A stretch of 64,000 nucleotides of DNA, taken from NCBI RefSeq assembly GCF_025994315.1, contig NZ_BAQE01000012.1; one strand, given 5' to 3'. Shown one piece after another: positions 15,830 through 24,531 of the stretch (the first letter of the stretch is position 1; each line of letters opens with the position of its first letter). The position numbers and the translations under genes are program-made. This DNA comes from Swaminathania salitolerans (GTDB taxonomy: Bacteria; Pseudomonadota; Alphaproteobacteria; Acetobacterales; Acetobacteraceae). A model generated the notes under the pieces. That model did not search any database, was not told the origin of the DNA, and was given only the letters and a program-made list of their open reading frames with translations.

Positions 15830-17098
15830 ATGGACCGATTCATCATACGTGGTGGCAGGCGCCTTGAAGGGGAGATCGTCATCGGCGGCGCCAAGAATGC
15901 CGGGCTGAAGCTCATGGTCGCCGGGTTGCTCACGGCCGATCGTCTGATCCTGTCGAACGTACCGAAGATTGCCGATATCGAGACGATGCAGACCCTGCTG
16001 CGTCAGCACGGCATTGCGGTCGATCCTGTCGATGCCGAGGGGCGCACCCTGTCGATCGGCGGCCCGATCACATCGGTCGAGGCGCCGTACGACATCGTTT
16101 CGAAAATGCGCGCCTCGATCCTCGTTCTCGGCCCGCTTCTCGCGCGGGCGCGGGAGGCGCGCGTGTCGCTGCCCGGGGGCTGCGCCATCGGCACCCGGCC
16201 GGTCGATCTGCATCTCAAGGGGCTCGAGACCCTCGGCGCGACCATCCGGCTCGAAAACGGCTATATCAATGCCAGCGCTCCCAACGGTCTGGTAGGCGAC
16301 CGGATTCTCCTGCCTTTCGCATCGGTCGGCGCGACCGAGAACCTGCTGATGGCGGCGACTCTCGCGAAGGGGCGTACCGAGATCGTCAATGCAGCGCGTG
16401 AACCCGAGATCGGCGATCTCGTCGAGTGCCTCAATCGCATGGGCGCCCGTATCGCCGGAGCAGGGACCGGCACGCTGGTCATCGATGGCGTGGAGGCGCT
16501 GACCGGCGCCGAACACGCCATCATGGCGGATCGGATCGAATGCGGCACCTATGCCTGCGCGGCAGGCATTACCGGGGGCGATCTGCGTCTGATCGGCGGG
16601 CGCGTACGGGATCTGGGCGCTGTGGTGCGGACCCTCGAGGAGGCCGGTGTCGAGGTGCTCGAGGAGGAAAACGCCATCCGCGTGCGTCGTACCGGTGCGT
16701 TGCGAGGGGTCGATATCATGACCGAGCCCTATCCGGGCTTTCCCACCGACATGCAGGCCCAGTTCATGGCCATGCTTGCCGTGGCGGACGGCGCCTCGAT
16801 GGTGACCGAGACGATCTTCGAAAACCGCTTCATGCACGTTCCCGAACTGAATCGCATGGGAGCGCGGATCAACGTTCACGGATCGTCCGCGATCATTCGC
16901 GGGGTCGGTCATCTCTCCGGAGCGCCTGTCATGGCGACCGATCTGCGGGCTTCCTTCTCGCTGATCCTGGCCGGTCTCGGGGCGCAGGGCGAGACCTCTC
17001 TGAGCCGGATCTATCATCTCGACCGGGGTTACGAGGCGGTGGATCGCAAGCTTTCCGCAGTGGGCGCCGATATCGAGCGTCTCAGCGACGACCGCTGA
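15830..17098 (+). CDS. murA: UDP-N-acetylglucosamine 1-carboxyvinyltransferase
   Basis: A 422-residue MurA, the first committed step of peptidoglycan synthesis (phosphoenolpyruvate addition to UDP-GlcNAc, cytosol). It shows the two-domain EPSP-synthase-like fold and key motifs: 'IGGAKNAGLKLM' with the catalytic lysine, 'MRASILVLGPLLAR', and 'SLPGGCAIGTRPVDLHL' with the fosfomycin-target cysteine. 'EPYPGFPTDMQAQFMAM' and 'DLRASFSLILAGL' follow. The ATG at 15830 with CAGGAG at 15815 is chosen over an in-frame upstream frame to 15722. It lies 126 bp downstream of the fnr homologue; a separate promoter is possible. Confidence 0.97.
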   Translation: MDRFIIRGGRRLEGEIVIGGAKNAGLKLMVAGLLTADRLILSNVPKIADIETMQTLLRQHGIAVDPVDAEGRTLSIGGPITSVEAPYDIVSKMRASILVLGPLLARAREARVSLPGGCAIGTRPVDLHLKGLETLGATIRLENGYINASAPNGLVGDRILLPFASVGATENLLMAATLAKGRTEIVNAAREPEIGDLVECLNRMGARIAGAGTGTLVIDGVEALTGAEHAIMADRIECGTYACAAGITGGDLRLIGGRVRDLGAVVRTLEEAGVEVLEEENAIRVRRTGALRGVDIMTEPYPGFPTDMQAQFMAMLAVADGASMVTETIFENRFMHVPELNRMGARINVHGSSAIIRGVGHLSGAPVMATDLRASFSLILAGLGAQGETSLSRIYHLDRGYEAVDRKLSAVGADIERLSDDR

Positions 17099-17103
17099 AC
17101 GGA

Positions 17104-17153
17104 CCGGCACGGACCGGGTTGCGGGTGCGACCCTGTCCGTCCGGACGTGCCGG
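17104..17153. terminator. Possible bidirectional hairpin between murA and the GMC gene
   Basis: CCGGCACG at 17104 pairs with CGTGCCGG at 17146, with further pairing inside (GGGT/ACCC). It separates two convergent genes. No clear T-run, so only tentatively a terminator. Confidence 0.4.
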
Positions 17154-17173
17154 CGATACCGGAACCGGGGGGC

Positions 17174-18697
17174 TTATCGCCCCCCGATCGCTTCGGCAGT
17201 ACGCAGGCTCAGGGCCATGATGGCCAGTGCCGGATTGGCAGCGGTGGCACTCGGAAAGACGGAGTGGTCGCAGATCCAGAGATTGTCGATGTCGTGACTC
17301 CGACCGTAGGGATCGACCACGGAGTCGTCGGGATCCGTACCCATACGGCAGGTTCCGATCATATGGGCCGCCCGATCCATCGACCAGATATCTGTTGCGC
17401 CCGCGGCTTGCCAGATCCTGCGCATCGTCCGCTCTGCATGGGCGTGCATCGCCTTCTCGTTCGGGCCATAGCTGAACGCGATCAGAGGCTTCGGCATCCC
17501 CGCCCGTCCAGGTTCGTCTGACAGGGTGACGCGATTGTCCTCATGCGGGAGACAATCCCCATGGGCACCGAGACCGGCCATGTAGTTGTAGTCGCGCAGA
17601 TGACGCGTGAGTGTCTCGCCCCACAGACCCCGGCCACGCGCGACACCTGTTGCCCAGGTGGAAGGCATCATGCCCAGAGACTGGATCAGATAGCCCCCGG
17701 CGAAATCGGCATCGTCGGGACGCATCATGTCCTCGGTGATGGTCAGGGAGGGATAACCCTTGTTCGGTCGCGTGATCCGGTCGAAACGCCCCCAGACCTG
17801 CGTGGAGATATGGGCCATGTAGTTGCGACCGACCTGGCCGCTGCGGTTGGCCAGCCCCGTATGCAACAGAAGACGCGCTGTCTCGACCGCGCCGCCTGCC
17901 AGAATGAGGCGCGCGCAGCGCTGGCGACGGTCTTCCCCGTTCTCCCGATAGATCACCCCGGTGATGCGACCGCTGTGGTCCCGCTCTATGCCATGCACGA
18001 AGCAGTTGGGACGGATCTCGGCGCCATGAGCAACGGCCTGCGGAAGATAGGTCACGTCGGTGCTCGATTTCGCCCCGTTGCGACAGCCCTGATGGCAGGC
18101 GCCGCAGCCGACGCAGGCCTTGCGCGCGCCCCAGTCGCGCGTGATGAGCGCCGTCGGACCGTCTGCGTTGCGTATGCCGAGCGCATCGCAGCCGCGCGCC
18201 ATGGCCTGAGCCGCCGCGTTGCGCTGCGGAGGCGGATAGGCATAGCGCCTGTCCGGATCCCATGGGTAGGAATCCGGCCCTGAAACGCCGATCTCACGCT
18301 CGACGCGTTCGATCCAGGGCAGGAGACTGTCATAGGAAAACGGCCAGTCCCGTCCCTTGCCTGTTTCGGTATGCAAGCTCATGTCGCGCGGGTCGATCCG
18401 CGGCATGAAGGCGCCGAAATGCAGCATCGAACCGCCCACGCCTGTGCCGCTGTTATTGCCGCCGAAGGCCATCGGGTTCTCACCACCCGAGAGTCGTTCC
18501 TCCAGCCAGTAGATCTCCGAGGCGGTGGCCTCGTCGGGCGTGTGCATCCTGGGGTCGAAGCGGGGGCCGGCTTCCAGAGCGACGACGCTCATGCCTCGCG
18601 CAGCCAGTTCGGCCAGAAGAGGGGCGCCCCCGGCTCCGGTGCCGACGATGACGGCATCGACCGTCTCCTGATCGGAAAAACGCCTCGACTGCATCAT
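17174..18697 (-). CDS. GMC family FAD dehydrogenase, large subunit
   Basis: A 507-residue glucose-methanol-choline oxidoreductase. The Rossmann FAD motif is 'DAVIVGTGAGGAPLLAELAARG', followed by 'VVALEAGPRF', 'NNSGTGVGGSMLHFGAF', a 'CVGCGACHQGC' cysteine motif, 'RLILAGGAVETARLLL', and C-terminal 'CDHSVFPSATAANPALAIMALSLRTAE'. It resembles flavoprotein subunits of membrane-linked gluconate/sorbitol dehydrogenases. Its start (ATG 18697) overlaps the stop of the upstream small-subunit gene (18694), so both are translationally coupled. No cytochrome c subunit gene lies beside it, so the electron acceptor is unclear. Confidence 0.92.
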   Translation of the reverse strand: MMQSRRFSDQETVDAVIVGTGAGGAPLLAELAARGMSVVALEAGPRFDPRMHTPDEATASEIYWLEERLSGGENPMAFGGNNSGTGVGGSMLHFGAFMPRIDPRDMSLHTETGKGRDWPFSYDSLLPWIERVEREIGVSGPDSYPWDPDRRYAYPPPQRNAAAQAMARGCDALGIRNADGPTALITRDWGARKACVGCGACHQGCRNGAKSSTDVTYLPQAVAHGAEIRPNCFVHGIERDHSGRITGVIYRENGEDRRQRCARLILAGGAVETARLLLHTGLANRSGQVGRNYMAHISTQVWGRFDRITRPNKGYPSLTITEDMMRPDDADFAGGYLIQSLGMMPSTWATGVARGRGLWGETLTRHLRDYNYMAGLGAHGDCLPHEDNRVTLSDEPGRAGMPKPLIAFSYGPNEKAMHAHAERTMRRIWQAAGATDIWSMDRAAHMIGTCRMGTDPDDSVVDPYGRSHDIDNLWICDHSVFPSATAANPALAIMALSLRTAEAIGGR

Positions 18698-19332
18698 GGT
18701 GCGACCTCCGGTTCAGGTTCCCAGGCTTCGCTCACGCCCTCGCCCATTGCGGAGAACCCCTGGAAGATAGCGTCACCACCATTGAAGACGGCATCGATAC
18801 CGAGCCGGGCCTGCACGGCCGGATGGGACATGAAGCTCTGCACGCAATCCGCCCGCAGATCCGCGAACCAGGCGCGCATCTGGTCGCCATCGAGGGTTTC
18901 CGTCCCGAGCGCGCCTTCTGCGAGGGCCTGGACCAGGGTCTCGCGATCGGTCGGGTCGAGCCTGCAAAAAGCGGTTCCGTAACGGGCATCCGACACCCCA
19001 TCGAGCCCGGTGAGCGCACGCTCATAGGCCTCCCTGTCCGGGGGGAGTGCGGCAAACCGCCACCCATCGCCCGCAGTGCCGAGACGGGTATCGATCCGGG
19101 CGGGAAGATTGATGGCCTCGTCACCCAGAATCGCCTCCTGCGGAAGGACGCATTCCGTCAGGGCCACGAGCACGTCATAGGCGGATCGCGTCAGATGTTG
19201 CGGATGATAGGGCGCATCGTTCGTCTGCGCCCGTTCTTCCATGATCTGGCGCGTACGGCCCGAGATGCGGTCCGAGTCGAGAAGGGCCAGATAATCCGGC
19301 GCGATGCGTGGGGGCAGAGAGGTCTGGCTCAT
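18694..19332 (-). CDS. Gluconate 2-dehydrogenase subunit 3 family protein
   Basis: A 212-residue protein of the gluconate_2-dh3 family, the small partner of GMC dehydrogenases. 'YDVLVALTECVLPQEA', 'LPARIDTRL' and the C-terminal 'FMSHPAVQARLGIDAVFNGGDAIFQGF' are the conserved stretches. Unlike many homologues there is no Tat signal at the N-terminus ('MSQTSLPPRIAPDYLALLDS'), suggesting a cytoplasmic complex or export together with another protein. First gene of the pair; stop overlaps the GMC start. Confidence 0.85.
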   Translation of the reverse strand: MSQTSLPPRIAPDYLALLDSDRISGRTRQIMEERAQTNDAPYHPQHLTRSAYDVLVALTECVLPQEAILGDEAINLPARIDTRLGTAGDGWRFAALPPDREAYERALTGLDGVSDARYGTAFCRLDPTDRETLVQALAEGALGTETLDGDQMRAWFADLRADCVQSFMSHPAVQARLGIDAVFNGGDAIFQGFSAMGEGVSEAWEPEPEVAP

Positions 19333-19484
19333 GAGCGTGTCCCGATAGCGTGATGACGTGTCTAACTGATACGGGTTCGGTAAGTTGCCGGACGCATCTG
19401 CGTGAGAGCGAAGCGCAAGATGTTGAGAATGCTTATCAAAAACATCGAGAGGCCGGTTACGCCCCGGGCCGTCGTTCCGCGAGA

Positions 19485-19528
19485 TTGCGTTCCCACCGCG
19501 CGGTCGGCACTGCGCGGTGGGAACGCAA
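19485..19528. repeat. Perfect 17-bp inverted repeat
   Basis: Arms TTGCGTTCCCACCGCGC and GCGCGGTGGGAACGCAA flank a 10-nt loop (19502-19511) between the small-subunit gene and the dcd stop. No T-run follows on either side. It could be a terminator-like hairpin for dcd or a dispersed palindromic element. Confidence 0.85.
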
Positions 19529-19619
19529 GGCTCTCGCTGCGCGCTTCTTGTGTCGCGCCCTCGCCGAACTGCCTTTGCCGGGTTGCGTCCACCGGACGGC
19601 GTCTCGGGGGAGAGGGGCG

Positions 19620-20171
19620 TCAGAGACGCGGCGTGGTGACTCCGCGCTGCATCATGTATTTGCCCGCGCGGTCCGCATAGCTGGTTTCGCAGGGGGAGGC
19701 GCCCTGGAAGAAGAGGAACTGGCAGATGCCCTCATTCGCGTAGATCCGCGCCGGGAGCTTCGTCGTGTTGCTGATCTCGATCGTGACCTGTCCCTCCCAT
19801 TCCGGCTCGAGCGGCGTCACGTTCACGATGATCCCGCAGCGGGCATAGGTGGATTTTCCCAGGCAGACCACGAGGACATCGCGCGGGATACGGAAATACT
19901 CCACGGTATGGGCCAGGGCGAAACTGTTGGGGGGGATGGTGATGTCGCCCGTTCGCGTCACAAAACTGTTCGCCGCAAAATGTTTCGGATCGACGACCGC
20001 GTTATCGACGTCCGTGAAGATCTTGAAATCCTCGCCGACCCGCGCGTCGTAGCCATAGGAGGACAGGCCGTAGGAAATGACGCCCTCGCGTTTCTGCGCC
20101 TCGACGAAGGGCTCGATCATGCCCTTTTCCTGGGCCATCTGGCGAATCCAGCTATCCGGCATGATGGGCAT
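19620..20171 (-). CDS. dcd: dCTP deaminase
   Basis: A 183-residue dCTP deaminase (dCTP to dUTP, feeding dTMP synthesis), trimeric and cytosolic. Diagnostic stretches: 'MPIMPDSWIRQMA', 'GLSSYGYDARV', 'IPPNSFALAHTVEYFRIP', 'LVVCLGKSTYARCGIIVNVTPLEPEWEGQVTIEISNT' with the catalytic Glu, and 'NEGICQFLFF'. The ATG at 20171 matches the family start; upstream frame to 20240 has no homologous residues. Full length. Confidence 0.96.
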   Translation of the reverse strand: MPIMPDSWIRQMAQEKGMIEPFVEAQKREGVISYGLSSYGYDARVGEDFKIFTDVDNAVVDPKHFAANSFVTRTGDITIPPNSFALAHTVEYFRIPRDVLVVCLGKSTYARCGIIVNVTPLEPEWEGQVTIEISNTTKLPARIYANEGICQFLFFQGASPCETSYADRAGKYMMQRGVTTPRL

Positions 20172-20242
20172 GACGCAGTTTCCAGTTCTGTTGAAAGCGA
20201 GAGGGCATGCAGATGTAGCGCCAGCATGGCCCCTCTGCAAAC

Positions 20243-20271
20243 CGCCGCATGCGCATTTCCCGCATGCGGCG
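20243..20271 (-). terminator. Hairpin between the ABM gene and dcd
   Basis: A perfect 11-bp stem CGCCGCATGCG/CGCATGCGGCG with 7-nt loop lies 21 bp after the ABM-gene stop (minus strand), followed by GTTTGC. Likely a weak terminator. Confidence 0.5.
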
Positions 20272-20291
20272 CGCCGCTTCGATGCGCGGTT

Positions 20292-20585
20292 TCAGGCGAC
20301 GTGGTTCAGGAAGATCACCTCGGAGGCGCCGCCTTCCACCAGAGAGCGGATGGCCTCGTTGAAGACCCGGCCATGCTCCATGCCCATATGGGCCTTGAAG
20401 GCGGCCTCATCCCGATAGGTTTCTTCCACATGGAAGAAGTCGGGATCGGATTCGAGCGTATAGACGACGAAACGCTCGTTTCCCGGTTCGCTGCGCACGT
20501 CTTTCGCAAGGGAAGTCAGAAGACGGGCAAGCTCGTCGCGCTTGCCGGGAAGAGCGCGCATGGTGGCGTAAAGGGTTCTGGACAT
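20292..20585 (-). CDS. Antibiotic biosynthesis monooxygenase (ABM) domain protein
   Basis: A 97-residue single-domain protein with the ferredoxin-like ABM fold: 'LYATMRALPGKRDELARLL' (first strand and helix), 'FVVYTLESDPDFFHVEETYRDEAAFKAHM', and a final strand 'ASEVIFLNHVA'. Such proteins (YgiN/LsrG-like) are dimeric, cofactor-free monooxygenases or isomerases acting on quinols or small carbonyls. Substrate unknown. The ATG at 20585 has AAGGA about 9 bp upstream. It lies 34 bp behind a small protein gene and the glycosyltransferase gene, probably one transcript. Confidence 0.88.
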   Translation of the reverse strand: MSRTLYATMRALPGKRDELARLLTSLAKDVRSEPGNERFVVYTLESDPDFFHVEETYRDEAAFKAHMGMEHGRVFNEAIRSLVEGGASEVIFLNHVA

Positions 20586-20619
20586 CGTGAAGGTTCCTTC
20601 CGGAAAGAAAACCGCTGGG

Positions 20620-20814
20620 TCAGTCGGGAGAGGACGATGACGCCGGAGGATCCAGATCCTCCGGTGCCTTGATCGCACGGTTGCGCACCTGTGCCTTGCG
20701 ACGAAGCAGATTGGCCCGCAACGCGGCGGCCTCCCTTTTCTGTCGCATCTCGAGATCGGCCTGGGCCTTTTCCGTCAGAACGGGTGACGGTCTGGATGGG
20801 GGGGAGGTGGTCAT
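20620..20814 (-). CDS. Small basic protein, unknown function
   Basis: A 64-residue Arg/Ala-rich protein with one predicted helix ('EKAQADLEMRQKREAAALRANLLRRKAQVRNRA') between Pro/Ser-rich ends. Small proteins with the pattern ALRANLxRRKAQxRxR are common in Alphaproteobacteria, but I know no function. Its ATG overlaps the glycosyltransferase stop (ATGA), a good sign that it is translated. Confidence 0.6.
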   Translation of the reverse strand: MTTSPPSRPSPVLTEKAQADLEMRQKREAAALRANLLRRKAQVRNRAIKAPEDLDPPASSSSPD

Positions 20815-21992
20815 GTAAGCTGATCCCGAAAGCGGTCCGAAAGATGACTGCCCAACAGCTCATCATATACGGCCAGCGTCGATGATTGCATCTGTCGGGT
20901 GGTGTAGTTTTCCGCAATGTGATGGCGGGCCGTTTCCGCGAGGAAATCCCGCGCCTCGTCATCGAGCGTCAGGACACGCAGCAGGGCATTTGCGAGAGCT
21001 TCTGCATCGCCCGCAGGAACGAGAAGCCCTGTGCGGTCCGGCAGGACGGTTTCCATGGCGCCGCCCTGTGCGGAAACGACCACGGGTCTGCCCATGGCCT
21101 GGGCCTCGATGACGACGCGGCCGAACGGCTCGGGGCGCAAAGACGGGACGACGACCACATCCGACAGGGCATAGGCCGCAGGCATGTCCTGACACAACCC
21201 GGCGAAGCGCAGGCGCTCGGTGAGGCCGAGTCTCGCCGCGCTGCTGGCCACCTCGCGCACATAACCGTCTCTGGGGTCGGCAGGGCCGACGAGAACGGCC
21301 ATCCAGGCAGACGGAACCATGCGCTCCAGTATGGCCAACGCGTCGAGAAGAAGACGCTGGCCTTTCCAGCGGGTCAGACGCCCCGCAAGCATGATGACGG
21401 GTATGCCCGGAGGAATCTGCCAGGCCTCTGCCAGGGCCTGGATCCGCGCACCCGTGACGCGCGCCGGATCGAAACGGGCCATGTCTGCCCCCCGGGGAAT
21501 GAGACGGAGACGGTCTTCGCCCACGCGATAGCCGTCCCTGAGGCGCGCGGCGATATAGGCGCTGATGGCAATGACGCGTGTTCCGCGGGCCAGGACCGCA
21601 TTATAGTGTTTCTTGCCGGGGAAGCGCGCGTCGTGCACGCCATGCCATGTGGTGACCAGCGGAATCCCGGTGCGCCTCGTGGCAAGCCAGGCCGCCCAGG
21701 CCGGCGCACGGGAGCGTGCATGGACGAGATCGATATGCTCGTCTCTGATAAGCCGGATCAGTGCCCGGGCATTGCGCCAGATGGCGAGTGGCGATTTCCG
21801 TCCGAGCGGAAGCGTCCGGTGGCGTGCCCCGACAGAGAGAAGACGCGGTACCAGCACACCGCTCTCGCTTGCGACGATCGCGCGCCCGCCTGCGATTTCG
21901 ATCGCCTCGGCCATCTCGATCGTTCCCTGTTCGATGCCGCCCGTGCCGAGGGCAGGCAGAACCTGAAGAATGTGAGGCGTGGCGCGGGACAT
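20811..21992 (-). CDS. Glycosyltransferase family 4
   Basis: A 393-residue GT-B glycosyltransferase of the GT4 type. The N-terminal acceptor domain starts 'ILQVLPALGTGGIEQGTIEMAEAI'; the C-terminal donor domain has 'IMLAGRLTRWKGQRLLLDAL', 'GPADPRDGYV', 'VVVPSLRPEPFGRVVIEAQAMGRPVVVSAQGGAMETV' (the E-x7-E donor motif) and 'TGLLVPAGDAEALANAL'. It probably builds lipopolysaccharide core or another envelope glycan; acceptor unknown. The ATG at 21992 fits the domain start. Confidence 0.9.
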   Translation of the reverse strand: MSRATPHILQVLPALGTGGIEQGTIEMAEAIEIAGGRAIVASESGVLVPRLLSVGARHRTLPLGRKSPLAIWRNARALIRLIRDEHIDLVHARSRAPAWAAWLATRRTGIPLVTTWHGVHDARFPGKKHYNAVLARGTRVIAISAYIAARLRDGYRVGEDRLRLIPRGADMARFDPARVTGARIQALAEAWQIPPGIPVIMLAGRLTRWKGQRLLLDALAILERMVPSAWMAVLVGPADPRDGYVREVASSAARLGLTERLRFAGLCQDMPAAYALSDVVVVPSLRPEPFGRVVIEAQAMGRPVVVSAQGGAMETVLPDRTGLLVPAGDAEALANALLRVLTLDDEARDFLAETARHHIAENYTTRQMQSSTLAVYDELLGSHLSDRFRDQLT

Positions 21993-22080
21993 GAAAGAGC
22001 CGGTAGCATGAACCCCGCAGCTCCGGGAGAGGAAACGGATCGCGCCGGTCAAAAAACCGGCGGAGAAGGAGCGGGGCCCG

Positions 22081-22158
22081 GGGAGACTCCAGCCAGGAGA
22101 CTCCAGCCCAGGGAGGATCCAGCACCGGGAGAACCGGGTACAGGGAGAACCGGAAACG
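22081..22158. repeat. 15-16-bp tandem repeat upstream of the GT4 gene
   Basis: Five degenerate units starting GGGAGACTCCAGCCA, GGAGACTCCAGCCCA, GGGAGGATCCAGCACC, GGGAGAACCGGGTACA, GGGAGAACCGGAAACG, between the GT4 start and the sldA terminator. Similar in unit size and GGGAGA core to the repeat at 6916-7000. Confidence 0.8.
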
Positions 22159-22174
22159 GAAGACGCAGGTCATG

Positions 22175-22209
22175 AAAAAACGGCCGGGAGCGCGTGCCCC
22201 CGACCGTTT
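22175..22209 (-). terminator. Intrinsic terminator downstream of sldA
   Basis: On the minus strand, AAACGGTCGGGG pairs (with two wobble pairs) with CTCCCGGCCGTTT and is followed by six T residues. A second hairpin (GCAGGGCC/GGCCCTGC, 22239-22258) lies just before it. Together they close the sldBA transcript. Confidence 0.8.
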
Positions 22210-22335
22210 CGCCCGACATCGTCCTGCGATGGGGTTCTGCAGGGCCGTTCGGCCCTGCGGTGTCACCGGGATCGTCTGCCTTCCGATGGCGAAGTGCCGG
22301 GTGACAGGCGATCGTCGATCGGCGCGTGCTGCGGC

Positions 22336-24531
22336 TTACTGCGCCTTGTCCGGCAGGGCATAGACCACAAGCTGATCGGTGACGGGAGTCATCATGAAGT
22401 GATGCCCGCCCGCCATGATCGCGACGTATTGCTTGCCGTTGACCTCATAGGTCATGGGATTGGCCTGACCGCCCCCGGGGAGAACATCGGACCAGACATC
22501 CTTGCCGGTCTTGAGATCGATGGCGCGGATCTGGTTGTCGGTCGCTGCCGCGACGAAAACCAGGCCACCCTTCGTCACCACGGAGCCGCCGTTATTGGGT
22601 GTGCCGATATTGAGCGGCAGACCGGTCGGCATGTTCCACGGTCCGTTGGCGCGTGCGGTTCCCAGCGGACGCGACCAGAGCACCTTCTTCGTTTTCACGT
22701 CGATGGCCTCGATCATGCCGTAGGGCGGCTTGTTGCACATCATGCCCGTGTACTGGTTCCAGAACGGGCTCACGACGATGCCATAAGGCGTATCCGCCTG
22801 TGCGCCATTGCCCTCAGCACCACCTCCGGAGGGGTCGTAATGGGGATTGTCGATCGGACGCAGTCCCAGCTTGTCGGCTTTCCTGCGCGTGATCAGCTGG
22901 TCGTACATCGGCGTGGAGTTCCAGTTGGCGATGACGATGCCCGCATTCGGGTCGTAAGCCATGCTGCCCCAGTCGCTTCCGCCGTTATAGCCGGGATATT
23001 CGATATTCGGCTTGTCGACGGCCGGAGGCGTGAACTCCCCGAGATAGCGCGCCTTGCGGAACTTGATCCGGCAATAGAGCTGATCGATCGGCGACATGCC
23101 CCACATGTCGCTTTCCTTCAGATCCGGGAAGGAGAGACGCGGGAAAGCGACGGAATAAGGCTGGGTCGGTGCGCGCGGATCGTCAGACATGGGGCCGGGC
23201 GACGGAGCCGGCTTCTCGACTACGGGAAATTCCGGAAGGGGCTTGCCCGTGGTGCGATCAAGGACGAAGGTCTGCCCGCGCTTGGTCGGGACCAGAAGCG
23301 CCGGCGTGACCGATCCGTCGGCATGACGGTAGTCGAATTTCGTGACCTGCGAGCCGAGATCGTAGTCCCACACGTCCTTGTGGACGGTCTGGAATACCCA
23401 GCGCGGCTCGCCTGTCCGGACGTCGAGTGCCACGACGGAAGACGAAACGGCGTTCTCCTTGTCGCTGCGCATGGCGCTGTAGTAGTCGGCGGCAGAATTG
23501 CCCGTGGGAACGTAGACGAGGCCGAGCGCGTCGTCGCCCGTCATCGCAGCCCAGGAATTCGGCGTGCCGCGGCTGTAATGCTTGCCCGGTTCGGGCTGGT
23601 GGTGATCGTCCGGGTTGTTCACGTCCCAGGCCCAGACGAATTTTCCGCTTTCGGCGTCGTAGCCGCGGATGACGCCCGAAGGCGCCCAGCGGCGCTGGCC
23701 GTCGAGTACTTCGTGGTTCACGATCGCGATGCCGTTCACGACCGGCGGCGGCGTGGTCATCGAGACGAAGCCGGGCACCGACTCGCCCATGCCCTGCATC
23801 AGATTGACCTGACCGCCATGACCGAAGCCCTCGCAGAGCTTGCCCGTTTCGGCATCGACCTGGATGAGGCGCATGTCGAGTGTGGCTTCCATGATGCGCT
23901 CATGGCAGGGCTGTCCCTCGGGGACGGTCGAGGAGGTGTAGTAGGTGACGCCCTTGCACGCGGCCGTATAGGGGATCGAGTGATATTTGACCCCTGCCTT
24001 GTGACGCCAGATCTCCTTGCCGTTGGTGGCATCGATCCGCATCATGTCGTTCATTGCAGAACACATGTAGAGCGAATCGCCGACCTTGATCGGTGTGGTT
24101 TCGGCAGCCCATTTGTTCTGCTGGCCGGGGCCGGGTTTGCTGCCCGTGTGATAGATGAAGGCCCGCTTGAGCTGGCCGACATTCTGCGGCGTGAGCTGGT
24201 CGAGCGGCGAATAACGCGACTGGTTCGAATCGCGCCCGTAGGCGGGCCAGTCTTCCCGGGCCGGGTTGGCGTCGCGTTGCGGAACGGCGGTCGGGATCTC
24301 GTCGATTCCGATCTCGGCGATATCGGGAAGATTGGCCGCATTCACACCCGGTGCCTGCGGGGCATAGGGGGAGGGGGCGCCGAACTTGCCCGGGCCTTCC
24401 TGATGGGCGGCCGAGGGAGGGGTATCGTCTTCGCCGGGGCTCGAATTCGAGGGCGGCACCTGCGCCAGAGCGAGGGATGTCGAGATCATGCCGCCCAGAA
24501 TGGTAGCGGCGAACAAGGCTGGCTTGCGCAT
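22336..24531 (-). CDS. sldA: PQQ-dependent polyol (glycerol/sorbitol) dehydrogenase, large subunit
   Basis: A 731-residue periplasmic quinoprotein. The signal peptide is 'MRKPALFAATILGGMISTSLALAQ'. 'GPSPYAPQAPGVNAANLPDI' is characteristic of SldA, then eight beta-propeller blades follow, with 'RDSNQSRYSPLDQLTP', 'TGNSAADYYSAMRSD', 'WDYDLGSQVT' and the C-terminal 'GGGQANPMTYEVNGKQYVAIMAGGHHFMMTP'. Known SldA, with SldB, oxidises glycerol, D-sorbitol, gluconate and other polyols to ketoses and passes electrons to ubiquinone. The separate small hydrophobic gene upstream excludes glucose dehydrogenase, which carries that domain fused. The ATG at 24531 gives the signal peptide and overlaps the sldB stop; the open frame to 24975 overlaps sldB. 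Confidence 0.95.
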   Translation of the reverse strand: MRKPALFAATILGGMISTSLALAQVPPSNSSPGEDDTPPSAAHQEGPGKFGAPSPYAPQAPGVNAANLPDIAEIGIDEIPTAVPQRDANPAREDWPAYGRDSNQSRYSPLDQLTPQNVGQLKRAFIYHTGSKPGPGQQNKWAAETTPIKVGDSLYMCSAMNDMMRIDATNGKEIWRHKAGVKYHSIPYTAACKGVTYYTSSTVPEGQPCHERIMEATLDMRLIQVDAETGKLCEGFGHGGQVNLMQGMGESVPGFVSMTTPPPVVNGIAIVNHEVLDGQRRWAPSGVIRGYDAESGKFVWAWDVNNPDDHHQPEPGKHYSRGTPNSWAAMTGDDALGLVYVPTGNSAADYYSAMRSDKENAVSSSVVALDVRTGEPRWVFQTVHKDVWDYDLGSQVTKFDYRHADGSVTPALLVPTKRGQTFVLDRTTGKPLPEFPVVEKPAPSPGPMSDDPRAPTQPYSVAFPRLSFPDLKESDMWGMSPIDQLYCRIKFRKARYLGEFTPPAVDKPNIEYPGYNGGSDWGSMAYDPNAGIVIANWNSTPMYDQLITRRKADKLGLRPIDNPHYDPSGGGAEGNGAQADTPYGIVVSPFWNQYTGMMCNKPPYGMIEAIDVKTKKVLWSRPLGTARANGPWNMPTGLPLNIGTPNNGGSVVTKGGLVFVAAATDNQIRAIDLKTGKDVWSDVLPGGGQANPMTYEVNGKQYVAIMAGGHHFMMTPVTDQLVVYALPDKAQ

